Position numbers and translations under genes: made by a program. A DNA stretch of 64,000 nt, taken from positions 51,033-115,032 of the forward strand of contig RDXN01000042.1 of the NCBI GenBank assembly GCA_004292855.1, written 5' to 3'. The notes beneath the pieces are model-generated. The model ran no database searches, had not been told where the DNA came from, and was given only the letters and a program-made list of their open reading frames with translations. The stretch comes from Cytophagales bacterium. Its GTDB lineage: Bacteria > Bacteroidota > Bacteroidia > Cytophagales > Spirosomataceae. This document shows, piece after piece, positions 60,038 through 64,000 of the stretch (the first letter of the stretch is position 1; every line of letters starts with the position of its first letter).

Positions 60038-62004
60038 ATGATCCGGTTTTCACTACTCGCTTTCCTGCTGTTTACAACCTCCGCCGTTCGCGCTCAGGTA
60101 CGTTTGGCCAGGCTTTTCTCTGATCATGTCGTGCTGCAACGACAGCAACCCATTCCAGTATGGGGATGGGCCAAACCTGCCGAAAACGTGCGGGTTATGT
60201 TGGCGGGACAAACGCAACAGACCAAAGCCGATGCCACGGGCCGATGGAGCGTTCGGCTGACTCCGCTGGAAGCGGGTGGGCCGCATTCGCTCTCGGTCGT
60301 GGCCAAATCGGGGCAGGCTGTAGTGAACGATGTGCTGGTGGGCGAAGTATGGCTTTGCTCCGGGCAGTCGAATATGGAATGGCCGGTGAGAGCCGCTGAT
60401 AAGTTTCTGACGGAGAAAGCCAATGCCAACTATCCGACAATCCGTCATTTCGCGGTCGAGCATGATCTTGCCCTGACGCCACAGGTCGACCTAAAAATGG
60501 GTGATTGGCGGGTGTGTTCTCCCGAAACGGTGGGTGATTTCACGGCGGTAGGCTTTTTCTTTGCCCGCGAGGTGGCCCAGAAACTCAACGTCCCCGTCGG
60601 GCTGATTCACTCGTCGTGGGGTGGGTCGCAGGCCGAGGGCTGGATCAGCCGCGAACGAATGCTGACCAACGCCGACCTCGCCCCCACTGTGCAGCAGATG
60701 CCTACTTCCTGGGCGCAGGTCGATAGCCTGATGGATGTTCGCCTGAGCCGCCAGCTCACGGGCAAACCCACCCGCCCCACACCCGCCGACGAACAAACGT
60801 ATCTGACTGCCAACTACGATATCAGTCGCTGGAGGGCTACCGACCCCTTCGGGCAGTGGGACTGGAAAGGCATGTACGGGTTTCGGGGTTGGGGCTACAT
60901 GGCCCGGACGGTTGAGCTACCGGCTGGCATGGCCGACGGCCTGACGCGGCCCGGCCCCACTACGTTAGGGCTGGCTCAGAACGACGGGCCGACGCAGGTG
61001 TATATCAACGGCAAACGCATTTGGGAGGGGTCCATGACGGGTAACCGGGCCATCCCGATTCCGGGCAATGTTTGGCAACCGGGCAAAAATCGGCTGCTCC
61101 TGAAAATGGGCAACACACGCACGCCGGAGTGGTTCGGGCCGGGCTTGCAGGGTGCGTCGGAGGACCTGTATGTGGGTAATGCGTCGGGGCGGGTGAATTT
61201 AGCTGATGGGTGGCGCATTATGCCCGCCCTTGCCGAGAGCCACACCTACACCCGCTTTATGAACAATCTGGCTACGGGTTTATATAATGGCATGATTCAC
61301 CCTATTGTGCCGTTCGGCATTCGGGGGGCATTGTGGTATCAGGGCGAGAGTAACGCGGGTCGGGCCTTCCAGTACCGCCAAACGTTTCCGTTACTGATTG
61401 AAGACTGGCGCACCCGTTGGGGACTCGATTTTCCCTTTTATTTCGTGCAGTTATCGAGCTTCGGCTCCGACCAAAACAGCAATCAGGGCAGCGATTGGGC
61501 CGAACTCCGCGAAGCCCAAACCATGACCCTAAGCCTGCCCAACACCGGCATGGCCGTTACCACCGACATTGGCAACGCGCAGGATATCCACCCCACCAAC
61601 AAGCAGGATGTGGGCCACCGACTGGCCCTTGTAGCTCTGAAACAAACCTACGGGCAGGCCGTTGGCGACGGATCGCCCTTGTTCGACAACGCTACGTTTG
61701 GAGATGGGCGGGCCGTTGTATCGTTCCGAAATGCCCCTAATGGCCTGATGGTCAACGACCGATACAAGTATCTAAAAGGCTTTGAACTGGCTGGCGACGA
61801 CGGTAAATTCAGTACGCACAGGCCCGCGTGGAGGGCAACCGCGTGATCGTGTCGCACCCTGACGTACCAAAGCCCGTAGCGGTGCGGTATGCCTGGAGCA
61901 ACGCCCCCGTGGAGGCCAATCTGTTCAACACCGAGGGCTTACCCGTTGGCCCGTTTCGGAGCGATACATGGCCGGGAATCACCCAGAAAACACGGTTTGA
62001 GTAA
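60038..62004 (+). pseudogene. Sialate O-acetylesterase family protein with C-terminal frameshift
   Basis: A secreted SGNH-type esterase of about 655 residues if the frame is restored. It has a signal peptide (MIRFSLLAFLLFTTSAVRAQ), a beta domain (LFSDHVVLQRQQPIPVWGW), the catalytic Ser motif LCSGQSNMEWPV and the second block LIHSSWGGSQAEGW. Further on are WYQGESNAGRAFQYR, FPFYFVQLSS, and DIHPTNKQDVGHRLAL with the Asp-x-x-His dyad. The first frame stops at 61846 after [14 protein letters not shown]. The family ending ([18 protein letters not shown] ... VRYAW) continues in another frame to 62004, and one missing base near 61810 explains it. All catalytic residues precede the break, so activity may survive. 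Confidence 0.85.
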
Positions 62005-62019
62005 GGTGTGTGAATCACT

Positions 62020-62889
62020 CTACACTCTCAGCCAACTAGCTGGCACTAAATCTTTCGTGTCCCAGGGCTTGTTGCGGAACCACTGCCGGGGAGCAATCAC
62101 GATCTTGTCGGGGCGGGGGTTGAGCCACGCCCCCCACCAGCTAAACGAACTGTTGGCGATAATGTGGTGCCGACAAAGGCTCATTAGTTCGAGGTCGTCA
62201 ACGTCGGCATCGGGGCCAGTGTTGGTTACGAATACATGTGGCTGGGTGAAGCGCATATGCTGGCGCACCCAGTCGGGGTCGTCGCTAAACACGAACAGAG
62301 TGGCGTCAGGGTGTTGGGTGGTCAGATGGGCTAGTGCCGTTTCGTAATAATCCATCCCCAACGCCCCGAACGACTGACTGAACTCCGGGTGGTTTACGTA
62401 GTCACCCCGCCGGATATGGACCGAAACGGGTGTTGTAGCCCCCGAAATTTGCTGTCGAAAGTCCTCAAACGTTGGCCCCGCCGTGCGTTTGAACGTCAAT
62501 TCGCGCCGAATAACAGCCTCGCTTTCTTTAAAATACGCTTCAGACTGCCAAAACCCGTCGAGTGTAACAAACATCCCCCTAGCTTGTGAAACCGTGGGGT
62601 CGAGATGAAAATGGTTCTCCTTACGCGTATCGAACAGGGGCCGTAGTGACCGCCCCGGTAGCAAGCGCGTGGCTTTGGAAACGTAGAGCCAGAGCGAATG
62701 GTCGAGCACGTCATGGTCGATCTGAAAGCGGTCGAGCTTAAAATGGCGGACGGTATCGGTCTCGTAGGTTTCGTGGTAATACCGCAGGTCGAACCAGAGC
62801 CGCGTGTTGTTCTGTACCGCCAGATGCCGCCCTAGCGCGTACTGAAACAGTTGATTGCCGAGGCCGCTGGTGATTTTGGAGATAATCAT
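62020..62889 (-). CDS. Alpha-1,2-fucosyltransferase (GT11)
   Basis: This 289-residue GT11 enzyme opens with the family signature SGLGNQLFQYALGRHLA (residues 8-24). It has FDLRYY, the donor-binding HIRRGDYV (about 155-162), LFVFSDDPDWVRQHM, and the C-terminal CRHHIIANSSFSWWGAWL. It transfers fucose from GDP-fucose onto a galactose of a surface glycan. The ATG overlaps the stop of the upstream unknown gene by four bases, so both probably serve the same glycan. It is convergent with the esterase gene, leaving a 15-base gap. Confidence 0.93.
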   Translation of the reverse strand: MIISKITSGLGNQLFQYALGRHLAVQNNTRLWFDLRYYHETYETDTVRHFKLDRFQIDHDVLDHSLWLYVSKATRLLPGRSLRPLFDTRKENHFHLDPTVSQARGMFVTLDGFWQSEAYFKESEAVIRRELTFKRTAGPTFEDFRQQISGATTPVSVHIRRGDYVNHPEFSQSFGALGMDYYETALAHLTTQHPDATLFVFSDDPDWVRQHMRFTQPHVFVTNTGPDADVDDLELMSLCRHHIIANSSFSWWGAWLNPRPDKIVIAPRQWFRNKPWDTKDLVPASWLRV

Positions 62890-63842
62890 AAAAAATGCTC
62901 GTTCACAAACCCAAACACCTCATCAAGCTTGCGGGCGTGGAGGATTTTGGCCCCCGACATGGCCGGGAAAATTGTCTCATATTCGTTGAAGGCGTGTTCC
63001 CACCCCCCGCCCGGATGCGATAGAATTACGTTGATGCCCCCAAACTGACTTGCCAAAGCCGCCGTGCCGCCGTGCATCGAGATAAACCGGTCGCAGTTGG
63101 CATAGACCATCAGTTGCAGGTGGTTAAAGTTGCTCACGGCGTCGCGGTGTTGGTCAAATAGATCATTCATCAGCAGCACCTCCGGGTGGTTCGCCCGAAT
63201 CCAGGCGTGTTCGCCCAGGTCCATAATCTCGCTGTTGTCCAGCACGATCTGTCCACCCAATGGTCGATTATATACGATCTGGTATCGGGCTTTGAGGCTC
63301 GTAATCAGCCGGTCGAGAGCATTGATACTCAGGAAGTTGATGGGGGCCTTGTCCCACTCCACATTGTATTTGTTGGCAATGACCAGCAGGGGCTTGTCAT
63401 ACACAAAGCGGTCGTTGCGGTAGTGCGTTTTGTAAGGTAGGGGTGCCCATTTCGAGAAATCGAACGCGGGTGCGTGGGTCATGTTCGGCGCGGAGTAATT
63501 GCCGTAAGCCGTTTGCCAGACGCGTTGGGTGTGCCGCTCCTCGTGGTTTTCGCTAAAAAAATAAAAGGGTTTGGTGTTGGTGCAGGAGATGGTCTGTTTG
63601 AGTGTGCCGTTGAGATGATGCCAGTAGGCAAACGGCATCACATACCGAATCTCCTGATCGAATTCGCCCTGAAATTCGATCACCTTGTACGGCTTTTTGG
63701 TGATGTAGTCGCGCCCGAAAAACCGGATTTGGCTTAGGCGGGCAAACCAGTTGTCGCGCACAAAATAGCCCAAATCGCCCCGGTACTTCGGGTATCGGAT
63801 ACGGGCCAGGACATACAGAGTTTTTAATAATAGTTGCTTCAT
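62886..63842 (-). CDS. Unknown protein, probable glycan-synthesis partner of the fucosyltransferase
   Basis: This 318-residue protein is of no family I can name with confidence. A basic N-terminus (MKQLLLKTLYVLARIRYPKY) is followed by a globular region without membrane helices. The C-terminal half has VYANCDRFISMHGGTAALASQFGG and VILSHPGGGWEHAFNEYETIF. A serine/histidine/glycine patch of this sort recalls GT-B transferases of the GT61 or polysaccharide pyruvyl-type groups, where such a segment binds the donor. It overlaps the GT11 gene by four bases. A transferase role is inferred from context. Confidence 0.62.
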   Translation of the reverse strand: MKQLLLKTLYVLARIRYPKYRGDLGYFVRDNWFARLSQIRFFGRDYITKKPYKVIEFQGEFDQEIRYVMPFAYWHHLNGTLKQTISCTNTKPFYFFSENHEERHTQRVWQTAYGNYSAPNMTHAPAFDFSKWAPLPYKTHYRNDRFVYDKPLLVIANKYNVEWDKAPINFLSINALDRLITSLKARYQIVYNRPLGGQIVLDNSEIMDLGEHAWIRANHPEVLLMNDLFDQHRDAVSNFNHLQLMVYANCDRFISMHGGTAALASQFGGINVILSHPGGGWEHAFNEYETIFPAMSGAKILHARKLDEVFGFVNEHFL

Positions 63843-64000
63843 ATTCTGCTGAAAGAATAGAACCGCACCGGCGGACCGGCAGATTGTTATGATTTTTATG
63901 ATTCAATAGTCCGAGCAGTTGTTTAGGTTAGTTAAGCCGCCCTAGCCGACCAGAACTGCCAACTGGCTGCGTCGGGCTTATTTATCAACACTCGGCTTTC
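63843..64000. other. Upstream region with no clear feature
   Basis: This last stretch lies upstream of the unknown glycan gene and is cut by the window edge. I see no gene, RNA or convincing promoter in it. Confidence 0.4.

Overview
The window is a piece of a Bacteroidota chromosome, most likely from the order Cytophagales near Spirosoma-type bacteria. This is inferred from gene content and signals, not from a marker gene. Supporting signs are several TAnnTTTG promoter -7 elements, secreted proteins with C-terminal type IX secretion (T9SS) sorting domains, TonB-dependent receptors (one paired with DUF4249), DUF4293 and DUF4230 proteins, and a eukaryote-type GT3 glycogen synthase. The start of the window cuts an outer-membrane-like gene, and the rest is densely coding on both strands.

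Layout. 0.6-9 kb: a class I aminotransferase, an arginyl-transferase-like protein, a PAP2 phosphatase and a DUF4293 protein. Then comes a xylose cluster (xylB, xylA) split by an AT-richer type II restriction-modification pair whose HNH nuclease is frameshifted. 9-17 kb: enoyl-CoA hydratase, two T9SS cargo proteins, murF, and a TPP-riboswitch-controlled TonB receptor. 17.2-17.8 kb: a tRNA-Leu(UAA) interrupted by a 233-nt group I intron, then tRNA-Gly(GCC). 17.9-24 kb: ubiA-like and purU behind a DUF433/DUF5615 toxin-antitoxin-like pair, then a DUF4249/TonB receptor pair. 24-30 kb: glycogen synthase, an RqcH/NFACT protein and a LamG/FN3 surface protein. 30-43.5 kb: KDG kinase, a GH109-type oxidoreductase, an M43 metalloprotease with small lipoproteins, a class V aminotransferase, and an operon of a reductase, a BNR-repeat protein and DUF4230. 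43.7-49.6 kb: aquaglyceroporin, an SDH-like reductase, a PhyH dioxygenase, a sodium symporter and a coiled-coil/barrel protein. 49.6-54 kb: a gluconeogenic pckA-fbp operon divergent from a RamB/ScfR-like regulator. 54-57.4 kb: a complete serine pathway in two overlapping genes (serC-like and a serB-serA fusion) downstream of an MNT gene with a HEPN-like remnant. 57.5-64 kb: GT2, an ABM protein, a hexuronate-type MFS transporter, a frameshifted sialate acetylesterase, and two overlapping glycan genes (GT11 and an unknown).

Intergenic DNA is rich in palindromic repeats. At least four have arms that are themselves hairpins (REPIN-like), and one 424-bp element has inverted ends and flanking 17-bp direct repeats. 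The most striking single item is the group I intron in tRNA-Leu(UAA). It sits at exactly the site used by cyanobacterial and plastid introns and keeps their conserved core.
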